DNA of 64,000 nt from NCBI RefSeq assembly GCF_012641395.1, contig NZ_JABAIH010000003.1, positions 558,001 to 622,000 of the forward strand, written 5' to 3'. A program made the translations under genes and the position numbers. The notes below the pieces were generated by a model. That model was not told the DNA's origin and did not search any database. It saw nothing but the letters and a program-made list of their open reading frames with translations. Position 1 is the stretch's first letter. Each line of letters opens with the position of its first letter. This document shows, piece after piece, positions 10,022 to 19,120 of this stretch. The stretch comes from Rhizobium sp. P32RR-XVIII. Lineage in GTDB: Bacteria > Pseudomonadota > Alphaproteobacteria > Rhizobiales > Rhizobiaceae.

Positions 10022-10542
10022 GGGTGCGGCCGTTCGTATCAGCAGGCCGGTAGACCGGTCGTCGCCGCCCACTTGCCGCGTCGCCGCCACGGCCTGCTGG
10101 TGGCCTGGACAGCACTGATGGTGGCCGCGGCGCTGACATTGACCGGGATCCCCGTACTCACTTTGCCCTATGCCGCACAATCGATCTTCGCGCCGAAGCC
10201 GATCGTGAAACAGGGACCTGCGGGCGCGCGAGTGATCGATTTTGGCGCGACTGTCAGTATCCAGGTTTCCGGTAGGGCGATGCTAATAAGCGTGCCTGCA
10301 TCTGACAGTTGAGAAGAGCGGTCGAAAAGGTTAAATTGCGGGTAGGAGGCAAAGCGACTGCCGGAGAGGGCACGTCGTAACATACTGAGCCGACTGCTGA
10401 GGGGTCCCCGGTGGAATAATATCTGCCCCGGGCAAAAGAAAGGTCGCTTCAGACACCTGCGGAAAACAAATCGCTTACTCAACGACCCCAGCACAGAAGC
10501 CGGCCGATCGTGTGCTGCCATCGGCCTACTGGAGGTGATGCG
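10022..10542. other. Intergenic region, 521 bp, no firmly supported gene
   Basis: Holds the AraC gene promoter. An open frame continues in phase straight after the transporter stop (to 10312) and encodes one possible membrane helix, but it lacks a good ribosome binding site and start. It is not called as a gene. Confidence 0.4.
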
Positions 10543-11682
10543 ATGACAACCGAAGATGTCCTGACGCATGCCACGTTGCGTGAGAGGCAACTCGACGATG
10601 TGAGGCTCGAAACCTCGGCTTACGAAGCAGCGGGCGCGATGCCGGTCATGGGGAGGGCATCGTATTTGCCATCCTTTGAATTTTCGACCGAGGGGCTGGC
10701 GCGATCGGACCAGTTTGCCGCGTGGCGCAATAGCTTCGCTGCCATGCTTGAACTAACCGAGATCGAACCAACGACAACCGACTTCGGGGGCCGACAGAAG
10801 CTTTGGGATCTCGGCAGCCTTGTCCTTGCCCAAATCGGTACTGACAGCCTCGAATTTTCCAGCCTGCCGGGGCATGTTCGGCGGGATCCGGTCGATCACT
10901 GGACAATGACTGTTTTGCTGTCCGGACAGATCCGGACTGATGCCGCAAGAAGTGCGTTTGCCGCGGGTCCCGGTGAGGTTCAGATCCATTCCCTTGGTGG
11001 CTGCTTTACCGGCGTTGTCGACAGGAGCGAGATGCTCATCCTCTTTGTGCCGCGGGACCTCTCCCTGGAAACCGCGGCCACGCTGGGCTCGGCGGAATTT
11101 TCCACGTTGAGCACCGGCATGGGACGATTGTTCTCCGACTACCTTGTTGATGTGGCGAACCGTTTGCCGATGCTCACCCAGGCCGATCTGCCTGGCCTCG
11201 CGGCAGCCACACGCGCGATGATCCTTGCGTGCGTGTCGCCATCCGCCGACCATATCGAAGCGGCCGAGGGTCCGATCGCCAATGTGCTTCTCGAAAGGGC
11301 GCGGCAGCTGGTGCGGAACCGGTTGCTCGATCCGAAACTTGGGTCTGAGTTGGTGCGACGGGAGCTCGGTATCTCGCGCACGCGGCTTTACAACCTCTTC
11401 GAGCCCTTTGGCGGAGTGATGCACTATATTCAGCACCGCCGGCTGCTCAGTGCCTATGCAGCGCTCGCGGATCCAAAGGATCGGCGCCTGATATTCCAGA
11501 TCGCAGAAGAATGCGGTTTCAGTGACGGCGCGGAGTTTAGCCGCGCGTTCAAGCGAGCGTTTGGCGACAGCCCGAGCGAGGTGAGGAACCGCGGCGGAGG
11601 CGGTATCCCAATTCGGCTGGGCCTTGAGGATTGCCCGTCAGAAGAGCGGCTGGGCGTGCTTTTGCGCCGCTTGCAGGGGTAG
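10543..11682 (+). CDS. AraC-family transcriptional regulator
   Basis: A 379-residue regulator with a large N-terminal sensor domain of the AraC-binding-like type (about 40-230) and a C-terminal double helix-turn-helix. The second helix region reads FQIAEECGFSDGAEFSRAFKRAFGD, interrupted only by normal variation, which is the AraC signature. ATG at 10543 is preceded by GGAGGTGATG. It stands alone between the anion transporter and a convergent LysR gene, so its target and effector are unknown. The first in-frame start at 10510 has no ribosome binding site. Confidence 0.86.
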   Translation: MTTEDVLTHATLRERQLDDVRLETSAYEAAGAMPVMGRASYLPSFEFSTEGLARSDQFAAWRNSFAAMLELTEIEPTTTDFGGRQKLWDLGSLVLAQIGTDSLEFSSLPGHVRRDPVDHWTMTVLLSGQIRTDAARSAFAAGPGEVQIHSLGGCFTGVVDRSEMLILFVPRDLSLETAATLGSAEFSTLSTGMGRLFSDYLVDVANRLPMLTQADLPGLAAATRAMILACVSPSADHIEAAEGPIANVLLERARQLVRNRLLDPKLGSELVRRELGISRTRLYNLFEPFGGVMHYIQHRRLLSAYAALADPKDRRLIFQIAEECGFSDGAEFSRAFKRAFGDSPSEVRNRGGGGIPIRLGLEDCPSEERLGVLLRRLQG

Positions 11683-11773
11683 CATGAAAGAGACGCCAAC
11701 AACGTGACAACGTCGCAAAGCAGCAGCCGCGGCGCCTTTCCCTTCAAGCCAGCTTGAAGCTATCGGGCTCGGC

Positions 11774-12667
11774 CTATTTTGTTGATGGCAACGCCCAATC
11801 CGTTGAGTTGAACATCTGTTCGAATGCAATGCTTGCAAAAGAATGGTATCCGTCGGCGCGTTTCAGCAGACAGATGGGTCTTGTTGCGATCGCTGGTGAT
11901 AGGGGTATCGATCGTGTCCCAGCAATCCGGTTCCCAGCAAATGCCGGCAAGATCGTCGCATATACACCGTAGCTTACCAGCGACATCAGCGCTTCCAGGG
12001 AATTTGATTCAACGGATATCTTCGCCTGCAATCGATTGGCGCGGAAATGTTTGTCGATGAACAAGCGGGTTGCGAAGGATCGATCAAACAGCGCGAGCTT
12101 CAATGTCGAGAGCACCTCCGAATTGATCGATAGAAGATCGGCACAGGGATGGTCAGGGCTTACAACACAGTTGAGATGTTCTTCGCCAACGGAGGTGCCG
12201 GAAATTTCGGCACTCTCCGGATGGCTGGGAGCGATCCCTAGATCGAAACGGTCGTGCATCAATCCCGCCTCAATATCCATTTGCGCCAGCACGTCTACTG
12301 TCATTGTGATATTGGGATAGGTGCTCAGGAAGAGGTGGGTCAGAGGCCCTATCAGGTAGGTGGCGAACGTCGGTGTAAAAGCCAGTCGCAAGTCGCCTCT
12401 GTCCAAATTTCTGACATCGTGAACAGCGCGCTTGCCGGCATCGAACTCTCGCAGAGCCCGAGCGGCGTGACCGATATAGGCCTTGCCAATGTCCGTCGCG
12501 ACAACTGTTTTGCCGGATCTGTCAAGAAGTTTCACGCCGAGGCGTTCTTCGAGATGGCGAATCTGTTGCGACAGCGCGGGCTGTGAAACGTGCAGCTTTT
12601 CGGCCGCCCGCGTGAAGCTACCTTGTTCGACCACCGAGATTAAATATCGTGCGAGGCGTTCTTCCAT
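11774..12667 (-). CDS. LysR-family transcriptional regulator
   Basis: A 297-residue LysR regulator. The N-terminal winged helix-turn-helix reads FTRAAEKLHVSQPALSQQIR (residues 17-36), then a linker helix and a periplasmic-binding-like effector domain. It is divergent from the DUF302 and AhpD-like genes, with a palindrome carrying a T-N11-A core directly between them, so it probably controls that pair and itself. The effector is unknown; the family resembles CynR-like regulators and a cyn operon lies 1.4 kb away, so a cyanate or redox signal is a possible but unproven link. Confidence 0.87.
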   Translation of the reverse strand: MEERLARYLISVVEQGSFTRAAEKLHVSQPALSQQIRHLEERLGVKLLDRSGKTVVATDIGKAYIGHAARALREFDAGKRAVHDVRNLDRGDLRLAFTPTFATYLIGPLTHLFLSTYPNITMTVDVLAQMDIEAGLMHDRFDLGIAPSHPESAEISGTSVGEEHLNCVVSPDHPCADLLSINSEVLSTLKLALFDRSFATRLFIDKHFRANRLQAKISVESNSLEALMSLVSYGVYATILPAFAGNRIAGTRSIPLSPAIATRPICLLKRADGYHSFASIAFEQMFNSTDWALPSTK

Positions 12668-12675
12668 AACGTGTA

Positions 12676-12692
12676 CTTATAGGGCCCATAAG
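12676..12692. promoter_or_regulatory. Candidate LysR operator
   Basis: CTTAT-AGGGCCC-ATAAG is a perfect inverted repeat with a T-N11-A core, placed 9 bp before the LysR start and about 100 bp before the divergent DUF302 gene. This is the position and form of an autoregulatory LysR site. Confidence 0.5.
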
Positions 12693-12790
12693 AAGGCGAT
12701 ATTCGACATTATAATCGTGGCGGTGCAAGGTTTTCTAGTCCGAAAAAGGCATCGATATGAAAGACTTAATTGTCGGCTTGGGGTACGCCC

Positions 12791-13189
12791 ATGATTGAAC
12801 GTCCTGCGGGCATAGTGGAAATGGCTAGCGCCTATGATTTCACGACCACACTGGATCGTCTGAGCGATGCGTTCGAGAAAGCCAGCTTGAAGATATTCGC
12901 GCGCATCGATCACAGCGGCGCCGCGACACAAGCGGGCCTGAGCATGCCACGGACCATTGTTCTCATCTATGGCAGCCCGCAATCAGGGACGCCGCTGATG
13001 TTGATAACACCGACGTTAGCTTTGGATCTACCGCTGCGCGTACTGGTACGAGAAGACAGCAGCGGAAGGACCATGGTCGCTTATCATCCTGCGGCCGCAA
13101 TCACAAATGCGACGGTCCTCACCAATGACCAACTGGCACGCTTTTCTAAAGCGGAGACGTTGATCGCCAAAACGGTGAGTGGCGAATAA
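12791..13189 (+). CDS. DUF302-domain protein
   Basis: A 132-residue cytosolic protein of the DUF302 family. It opens with a conserved pattern of a helix FTTTLDRLSDAFEKASLKIFARIDHS followed by a strand and the segment TIVLIYGSPQSGTPLM and a closing PLRVLVRED strand, which is the usual fold order. Function is unknown; DUF302 proteins are often next to redox or organic-acid genes. The ATG at 12791 is chosen over a TTG seven codons earlier. An AhpD-like gene follows after 74 bp and the LysR gene is divergent. Confidence 0.8.
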   Translation: MIERPAGIVEMASAYDFTTTLDRLSDAFEKASLKIFARIDHSGAATQAGLSMPRTIVLIYGSPQSGTPLMLITPTLALDLPLRVLVREDSSGRTMVAYHPAAAITNATVLTNDQLARFSKAETLIAKTVSGE

Positions 13190-13263
13190 CCGCAAGTCTT
13201 CTCCTGTCAACAAACAGGCTGACGCAAATCCTCCCCACTGATGTAGCATAAAAGGAAATTATC

Positions 13264-13800
13264 ATGGCTCGTCTCCATACTATAGCGCTGTCCGAAGCCA
13301 CTGGCAGGGCAGCCGAATTGTTCAGCGCCGTAAAAAGTGCGGTTGGCAAGGTGCCGAATTCATACATTGGAATTGGCGGCAATAGCCCGGTTGCCCTGGA
13401 AGCGGTCTTGAATCTGGAAGCTTCGCTCAAAAAGAGCAGCTTGAGCCCTGTCGATATCGAAGTCATCAAACTGGTCGTCAGCCAGACCACCGGCTGCGAC
13501 TATTGCCTGGCCGCCCACACGCTGCTGGGAAAAAAGTTCGGCTTGAGCCGCGAAGCGATTTTGGCGCTGCGCCAGGCACAGCCGTCGGGCGATGTGCGAA
13601 ATGACGCATTGGCGAAGTTTGTCCTATACCTGCTCAAGACCAGCGGCACAGTTCCGGCTGATGTTGTGGCGGCAGTCAAGGAGGCCGGCGTTACGGATCC
13701 GCAGCTCGTCGACGCCACGATGGCGGTAGCAAGCATTGCTTTCACCAATCTATTCAACCGCATCAATGATACTACGCTTGATTTCCCCGCTGCAGATTAA
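13264..13800 (+). CDS. Carboxymuconolactone decarboxylase/AhpD-family protein
   Basis: A 178-residue all-helical protein of the CMD/AhpD superfamily. The redox motif C78-x2-C81-x3-H85 in TTGCDYCLAAH marks it as a peroxidase-like member rather than a true decarboxylase. It would form a trimer or hexamer and reduce peroxides or act as a thiol redox partner. AGGAAA lies before the ATG. It likely forms a small operon with the DUF302 gene under the divergent LysR regulator. Confidence 0.88.
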   Translation: MARLHTIALSEATGRAAELFSAVKSAVGKVPNSYIGIGGNSPVALEAVLNLEASLKKSSLSPVDIEVIKLVVSQTTGCDYCLAAHTLLGKKFGLSREAILALRQAQPSGDVRNDALAKFVLYLLKTSGTVPADVVAAVKEAGVTDPQLVDATMAVASIAFTNLFNRINDTTLDFPAAD

Positions 13801-13976
13801 TGCAAAGGGCATTGCCTTGGGCATATCTAGCGACCGCATCCAATACTGAAATCCGATGCGGTCGCGGAATTGGTCATCGAGGAAGACGTATAGCGTCGGT
13901 TGCTGAAAACTCTTCTCACAGGGCTGCTCGTCGAAATGGCGGAGGAAATGCAAGACGACGGCGTGCTGATCGCAAT

Positions 13977-14016
13977 CGCCCTCGACTGTCGCAATACCCA
14001 GCGACAGTCGAGGGCG
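13977..14016. terminator. Strong bidirectional hairpin between convergent genes
   Basis: A 15-bp perfect stem (CGCCCTCGACTGTCG and its complement) with a 10-nt loop lies between the AhpD-like gene and the convergent cynS stop, 10 bp from the latter. It can serve both transcripts. The 175 bp before it show no gene. Confidence 0.65.
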
Positions 14017-14026
14017 AGTTCAATCA

Positions 14027-14497
14027 TCAGTATGGCTTGGTGGGGAGATACTTGCCGTTTAGCGTAATAACGGCGCGGTGCCCGCCGTCGGGATCGTCGA
14101 TCTTCTCGACGCTCAGCTTGAAGTTGATCGCGCTGATGATGCCGTCGCCAAGCTTTTCGTGAACCAGGGCTTTCAGGGTCGTGCCATAGACTTGGATCAT
14201 TTCGTAGAACCGATAGATCGTCGGATCGGTAGGCACGGCGCCACCGAGACTGCCGCGAACGGGAATGGTCTGCAGGTTCAGGATATCGTCGGCATCGAAG
14301 TCGAGCTGTTTCCCCACCTTTTCGGCGATGTCTGCCGGGAGGGGGTGCTGTCCCAAAAGCGCTGCTGTGACAAAAGCTTCCGAGAGACCTGTTCCCTCGG
14401 CCAGCTGAGCCCAGGAGAGGTTTTTCTTTGTTTTGTTGGCGACAGCCTTGTCGGCAAGGTCCCCGCGAACGGTCTGGTTGTGTTGGGATTGCAGCAT
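14027..14497 (-). CDS. cynS: Cyanate hydratase (cyanase)
   Basis: A 156-residue cyanase, which converts cyanate plus bicarbonate to ammonia and CO2 as a decamer. The three catalytic residues of the E. coli enzyme fall at the same numbers: R96 and E99 in IYRFYEM and S122 in [10 protein letters not shown]. The N-terminal helical domain and C-terminal GKYLPTKPY tail are full length. It lies 54 bp downstream of cynT on the same strand, giving a cynTS operon that yields nitrogen from cyanate while restoring bicarbonate. No cynR or cynX is adjacent. Confidence 0.97.
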   Translation of the reverse strand: MLQSQHNQTVRGDLADKAVANKTKKNLSWAQLAEGTGLSEAFVTAALLGQHPLPADIAEKVGKQLDFDADDILNLQTIPVRGSLGGAVPTDPTIYRFYEMIQVYGTTLKALVHEKLGDGIISAINFKLSVEKIDDPDGGHRAVITLNGKYLPTKPY

Positions 14498-14551
14498 TTC
14501 AGTTTTCCTTTCTAACTGGAGATCAAATCACACCCGATTGCCGATGCCCGC

Positions 14552-15217
14552 TCAATGAGACGAGCTGAGCGGCGCACCGCTCGGGTAGGCGTTTGCCTCG
14601 GGATTGTCCGCAAGTGGAACGAATATCCCTGTGGCTCCATCAAGCGCGTCTATCTGACCGCTCTCGATGTCATAGACCCATCCGTGCAGCCGCAGTTCGC
14701 CTTTGCTCATGGCGACGGCAACGGAGGGATGCGTGCGAAGATTGGCGAGTTGAACGATGACGTTGTCGTGGGCCAAGGCGTCGATCTTATCGTGTTCGCA
14801 ATGATAGTGCCGGCAACCGTTTACCGCCTTTGCGGCATCGGCATATTTCAGCCAATTGCTGACTGCCGGAAGGCCGCCAAGATCATGGTCGCAGGCGATC
14901 GCCGTCATGGCACCGCAATTGGAGTGCCCGCAGACCACAATGTCCTGCACGCCAAGTACGGAAACGGCGTATTCGACGGACGCACTGACGCCACCGGGTT
15001 CAGCCCCGAATGACGGAACTATGTTGCCGGCATTGCGAATGACGAACATCCCACCGGGCTCCTGTTGCGTCACCAGTTCCGGGATGATGCGGCTGTCCGA
15101 GCATGCGATAAACAATGTGCCCGGGGATTGTGTATGCGAAAGCTCCCGGAAGAGTTCGGTGCGTTCCTTGAACGCCGTTTCCCGAAACTTCAGGAAGCCC
15201 GCAACGAGATCGGTCAT
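14552..15217 (-). CDS. cynT: Beta-class carbonic anhydrase
   Basis: A 221-residue beta carbonic anhydrase. Zinc ligands and the Asp/Arg dyad are visible: C39-x-D41-x-R43 in ACSDSRI and H98-x2-C101 in CGHSNCG. It hydrates the CO2 released by cyanase and keeps bicarbonate available as the co-substrate. It is the first gene of the cynTS pair. ATG at 15217 has AAGGAGA upstream on the minus strand; an earlier in-frame start at 15241 would overlap that site and is not favoured. Confidence 0.94.
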   Translation of the reverse strand: MTDLVAGFLKFRETAFKERTELFRELSHTQSPGTLFIACSDSRIIPELVTQQEPGGMFVIRNAGNIVPSFGAEPGGVSASVEYAVSVLGVQDIVVCGHSNCGAMTAIACDHDLGGLPAVSNWLKYADAAKAVNGCRHYHCEHDKIDALAHDNVIVQLANLRTHPSVAVAMSKGELRLHGWVYDIESGQIDALDGATGIFVPLADNPEANAYPSGAPLSSSH

Positions 15218-15380
15218 GTTGGTCTCCTTTGTTCTTGACAAGGAGACCCTGAGCCAGCACCTGCATAATGTCTAATATCAGTTAATTACAAACTGGATAA
15301 GCGCTGATTATAGCGACAGTCGCTGGTGGCCTTGTAACGAAGCAGGCGCATGGCGGTATTTGGGACGCGCACCATCGCAG

Positions 15381-16379
15381 CTATGACAGAAGTGCCAAAA
15401 CACTGGCGCTAATCCCAGCAAGCGCCAACAGCGAGAGCGATGCTGCGGCTATTACCTGTCCGCCAGCGTGAGCAACGGTGCGGACGTCAACGCTGAGGCC
15501 AAGTGCGGCCATTGAGATGATCGTCAGGGTAGTCGACACGTGGCTCATCGGGGCGATCGCTTCATCAGGAACTAGGCCGAATGAGCGCAGGGTCATCATC
15601 GCCAGAAACCCGAGAATAAACCACGGTACGATCGCAGTTGACGATGCCCTACCGCTACGGCGCCCGGTACCCGCCCCAATCAGCAGAATGACCGGTCCGA
15701 GCATCAGTACGCGGATCAATTTCACCAGAGTGCCAACTTGCACGCTCAACATTCCGGCCGGCACAGTTGCAGCCAGGACCTGGGGAACGGCATAAACCGT
15801 AAGTCCGGCAAAAATCCCGTAGGAGTGTTGGTTCATGCCGAAATAGATATCGACCAGTGGCAGCGCCAGGACGGCAAAAATGCCAAGTACCGCTGTGAAG
15901 GCGATGGAGGCAGCCACGTCATCCGCATCCGCGTCAATGACGGGCGCCACTGCTGCTATAGCGGAATTGCCGCAGATGGAGTTTCCGCAAGCGACCAAGA
16001 TGGCGAGCTTGTGCGTCAAACCGAGGCTGCGCCCGATCCCGTAGCTTACAAGCAGGGCGATCACCACCACCGCCGCGATTGCTGCAAACAGCATTGCACC
16101 AGCATTTCCGATTGCTTCGAAGCTGATAGATGCTCCGAGCAATACGATCGCTATCTCTAGCACTATCTTGCTGGCAAAATGAATGCCGCTCTGGAATCCC
16201 AGAGGCAGACGAAAAACGGTGCGTATGCCTGTTCCAATCAAAATAGCTAAAACCAATCCTTCGATCCAGGCAGCACCAAACCACGCGGCTTCTGCACGTT
16301 CGAGCAGAAGCGCTACCCCGGCAACAAGAGTTGCCAAAAGAAGACCGGGCAACAAACTGACGATAACTCTGTGCAACAT
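15381..16379 (-). CDS. YeiH/UPF0324-family putative anion exporter
   Basis: A 332-residue inner-membrane protein with about ten hydrophobic helices. The segment KLAILVACGNSICGNSAIAA is the family signature of YeiH (UPF0324, putative sulfate or anion exporter). Length is typical. It is divergent from a LysR gene of YeiE type, as in enterobacteria where YeiE controls yeiH, which supports the call. The start at 16379 (MLHRVIV) is preferred to one at 16415. Confidence 0.85.
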   Translation of the reverse strand: MLHRVIVSLLPGLLLATLVAGVALLLERAEAAWFGAAWIEGLVLAILIGTGIRTVFRLPLGFQSGIHFASKIVLEIAIVLLGASISFEAIGNAGAMLFAAIAAVVVIALLVSYGIGRSLGLTHKLAILVACGNSICGNSAIAAVAPVIDADADDVAASIAFTAVLGIFAVLALPLVDIYFGMNQHSYGIFAGLTVYAVPQVLAATVPAGMLSVQVGTLVKLIRVLMLGPVILLIGAGTGRRSGRASSTAIVPWFILGFLAMMTLRSFGLVPDEAIAPMSHVSTTLTIISMAALGLSVDVRTVAHAGGQVIAAASLSLLALAGISASVLALLS

Positions 16380-16433
16380 AGGAATAATCTCCGTCTGATG
16401 CACACTAGATGTCATCGTCGATCATCGACTTCC

Positions 16434-16462
16434 ATCGAATAATACGGCATGTTTCATTCGAT
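16434..16462. promoter_or_regulatory. Candidate operator between the YeiH and YeiE-like genes
   Basis: A perfect inverted repeat ATCGAAT-N15-ATTCGAT lies in the divergent intergenic region, 19 bp before the LysR start. The half-sites each contain a TTCGAT/ATCGAA core. Position suggests it is bound by the LysR protein to control both genes. Confidence 0.5.
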
Positions 16463-16481
16463 AAAACTGGATGCTTAGCCC

Positions 16482-17369
16482 ATGACTTTCGAGCAACTTT
16501 CGATCTTCGTTGCGGTGGCGCAACGTGAACACCTCACCAAGGCCGCTGCCGCCATCGGTCTGACGCCATCGGCCGTCAGCGCCGCGATTAAAGCCCTGGA
16601 ATCATTCTACAATGTGGAGCTTTTTCATCGTGTCGGACGCCGGATCGAATTGACCCAGGCAGGGAGGAATTTCCTAGGAGAGGCAGAGGCAGTACTCGCA
16701 CGCGCAAGGTCTGCCGCGCTCGTCCTAAGTGAATTGGGTGGCCTGCGGCGTGGCACGCTCAATATCTATGCGAGCCAGACCATATCGAGCTACTGGCTGC
16801 CACCACGTCTGATGCGGTTTCATGAAACCTATCCTGGCATCGAAATATGCCTAACCGTTGGCAATACCAGAACGGTTTCACAGGCAGTGATAGACGGTCT
16901 TGCCGACCTTGGGTTTGTTGAGGGCGAAATCGACGAACCGGTGCTCGCGTCGCATCGCGTCGCGGTGGATGCAATGGTCGTCGTGGTGCCTCCGGGACAT
17001 CCACTCGCGGACACAAAGGGCATTACTGCCGACGATCTTTTGACAAAAGCCCGGTGGGTCATGCGTGAGCCGGGATCTGGCACAAGATCCACTTTTGAAA
17101 CCACATTGACCGCAAGCGGCTGCGATCCTTCCCGGCTTGACATCGCCATGGTCCTGCCGTCCAACGAGGCGGTGCTTTCTGCCGTCGCGGAAAGTATGTG
17201 CGCGGCGGCGGTATCGAGTATCATCGTGCGGCAACGCGTCCAGCAGCGGGAGTTGATGACCGTTGATTTCAAATTACCTGATCGCGCTTTCCTGTCACTC
17301 CGACACAAGGAGCGGCACCAGAGCGACGCGGTTAGGAAGCTGCTCGAGATTTGCATGTCCGGCAATTGA
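16482..17369 (+). CDS. LysR-family regulator (YeiE/CysB-like)
   Basis: A 295-residue LysR protein. Its helix-turn-helix is LTKAAAAIGLTPSAVSAAIKAL at about residues 18-39, written here with the preceding helix, and its effector domain contains the strands GTLNIYASQTISSYWLPPRL found in CbbR/CysL/YeiE-type members. It is divergent from the YeiH exporter gene with a palindrome between them. In enterobacteria YeiE responds to sulfite; the same signal is possible here but not shown. The gene ends 270 bp before the aldehyde dehydrogenase stop, with an IS remnant in between. Confidence 0.88.
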   Translation: MTFEQLSIFVAVAQREHLTKAAAAIGLTPSAVSAAIKALESFYNVELFHRVGRRIELTQAGRNFLGEAEAVLARARSAALVLSELGGLRRGTLNIYASQTISSYWLPPRLMRFHETYPGIEICLTVGNTRTVSQAVIDGLADLGFVEGEIDEPVLASHRVAVDAMVVVVPPGHPLADTKGITADDLLTKARWVMREPGSGTRSTFETTLTASGCDPSRLDIAMVLPSNEAVLSAVAESMCAAAVSSIIVRQRVQQRELMTVDFKLPDRAFLSLRHKERHQSDAVRKLLEICMSGN

Positions 17370-17454
17370 AGTGGGCTTAGACGAATTTCGACAATAGGTG
17401 CTCAGTCGGATCTCTCTGCCATTGCCGTCATCAATGCTGCCTTGATCGGTCGAT

Positions 17455-17640
17455 CCGCCTCGAACCTTGGTATCGGTCTCGTCGGCATGCCATCTATCAC
17501 CGACGGGGCGCTTGCGCCGGTTGAAAAGATCACCGGTGGATCGTCGAATGATCGACGCGGATGCCGCGTTCGGCCATCATTTCCTTCAGATCGCGCAGGC
17601 TCAGGCCATAGCTCAAATACCAGCGCACGCACAGCGACAT
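17455..17640 (-). mobile_element. IS6-family transposase remnant
   Basis: On the minus strand the stretch from 17637 translates as SLCVRWYLSYGLSLRDLKEMM, then AERGIRVDHSTIHR, then after a stop and frame change RRKRPVGDRWHADET and KVRG. This is the N-terminal helix-turn-helix and the first catalytic aspartate region (ADET) of an IS6-family DDE transposase, with an internal deletion of about ten codons and the rest missing. No terminal inverted repeats are visible. It abuts the stop codon of the aldehyde dehydrogenase gene. Confidence 0.8.
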
Positions 17641-19073
17641 CAAAGACGAATGATGACTGACTTCAATTGCGTGTAGTGGGCCAAAGCGTCGACGCCCTGT
17701 TCGCGACCGTAGCCGCTATATTTGAAACCGCCACACGGCGTCTGGACGAACCCGCCACTGTATTCGTTAACAACGACGCGTCCGGCCTCCAAGCGTCCGG
17801 CCACGCGGTGAACACGTCCAATGTCCCGCGTCCAGATGCCTGCTGCGAGCCCAAGGTCCGAGTCGTTGGCGATCCGAACAGCGTCCGCCTCGTCCTTGAA
17901 CTTGATGACGCTGAGGATTGGCCCGAATATCTCTTCACGAGCGATCTCCATGTCGTTGCCTACACCGGTGTAGACCGTAGGCTCGATATAATGGCCGCCC
18001 CCAAGATCCTCATCGAGCACTTTGCCGCCGATCGCAGGCTTCAATCCATCTCGCTCGGCGATGTCGAAGAAGTTTTTGATCTTGTCGAATTGCGCATTTG
18101 TGGTGATCGGTCCGTAGGATGCATCGTCCTGCGGCCCGATCTCCAGTTTCGCCACGTTGTCTACCAACTTGGTCACAAAGGCGTCGTGGACACTTTCCTG
18201 CACCAGCAGCCGAGTGCCTGCCGCACACCATTGCCCGCCGTTCCAGGTGAAGGCGCTCGTCGATCCCTTTGCGGCGGCATCGAGGTCGGCATCATCGAAG
18301 ACGATATTCGCACTCTTTCCACCTAGTTCTAGCGTCAGAGGCAGAATTCTTTCGGCAGCGATACGGCCAAGTTCCTGCCCGGCCTTCAGTCCTCCTGTAA
18401 AGGAGATCTTCCGAACATCCGGATGGCTGGCCATTGCAGGTCCGACGACACTGCCCTTGCCGACGATCACATTGAGCACGCCGGGAGGCAGTCCAGCTTT
18501 TTCGACCGCAAGCTTCGCGAATTCGACGAGCGATCCCGACGTATGTTCGGAGGGCTTGGCAACGACCGTGTTTCCCATGGCAAGCGCGGGAGCAATCGCC
18601 CGTGCGGCCTGATGAAGAGGCGCGTTCCAGGGAAGGATGACCCCGATTACGCCGAACGGATCACGGCGAGTGTAGACGTGATAGTCGGGTCCGACATTGA
18701 TGATGTTGCCATCGTCGATATTGACGATACCGCCGTAGAATTCGAAATACTGCGCGGTCAGATCGAGAAGCTGGGCCATCTCTCTTCGGGGCTTGCCCGT
18801 TTCCAGGCTTTCGGTCTCGACTACGGCCTGGCCGCTCTCACGAAGTTGTCTGGCGATTTCAACAAGCAGCCGGCCGCGCTCGGAAGGACGCATGTCTCGC
18901 CAAGCGGACAGGGCTGTAGATGCGGATGCGATCGCCAGCTCGACGTCCTTGGGGCCACTGTTGGCAACGTCCTTGATTTTCCGATTGGTACGCGGATCGA
19001 TTTTATCGGCATAGTCGCCGTCGAGTGGCTCAACATCCGAGCCACCGATATAGCTTAAAGTGCGTTCTACCAT
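17640..19073 (-). CDS. NAD(P)-dependent aldehyde dehydrogenase
   Basis: A 477-residue ALDH-superfamily enzyme of normal length. Catalytic residues are all present: N150 in PWNAP, K173 in KPSEHT, E249 in LELGGKSAN and the nucleophile C283 in NGGQWCAAG. It oxidises an aldehyde to the acid; the substrate is not evident. It is the last gene of a minus-strand group with a CaiB-type CoA-transferase (48 bp upstream) and a hydroxyisobutyrate-type dehydrogenase, implying a catabolic route through a short acyl chain. Confidence 0.93.
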   Translation of the reverse strand: MVERTLSYIGGSDVEPLDGDYADKIDPRTNRKIKDVANSGPKDVELAIASASTALSAWRDMRPSERGRLLVEIARQLRESGQAVVETESLETGKPRREMAQLLDLTAQYFEFYGGIVNIDDGNIINVGPDYHVYTRRDPFGVIGVILPWNAPLHQAARAIAPALAMGNTVVAKPSEHTSGSLVEFAKLAVEKAGLPPGVLNVIVGKGSVVGPAMASHPDVRKISFTGGLKAGQELGRIAAERILPLTLELGGKSANIVFDDADLDAAAKGSTSAFTWNGGQWCAAGTRLLVQESVHDAFVTKLVDNVAKLEIGPQDDASYGPITTNAQFDKIKNFFDIAERDGLKPAIGGKVLDEDLGGGHYIEPTVYTGVGNDMEIAREEIFGPILSVIKFKDEADAVRIANDSDLGLAAGIWTRDIGRVHRVAGRLEAGRVVVNEYSGGFVQTPCGGFKYSGYGREQGVDALAHYTQLKSVIIRL

Positions 19074-19120
19074 GTCGCATTTCCTCCGGTCTGTTATCTA
19101 TTGATCGTCGTGACTGAGCA

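Noticed and set aside
10022..10312. Open frame continuing in phase after the SLC13 transporter stop codon
   Set aside because: It has no ribosome binding site or good start and no recognised family. Stop readthrough would be needed to express it with the carrier, and nothing supports that.
13801..13976. Possible gene remnant between the AhpD-like gene and the terminator
   Set aside because: A short helical-looking translation is interrupted by stops and matches no family I can recognise.
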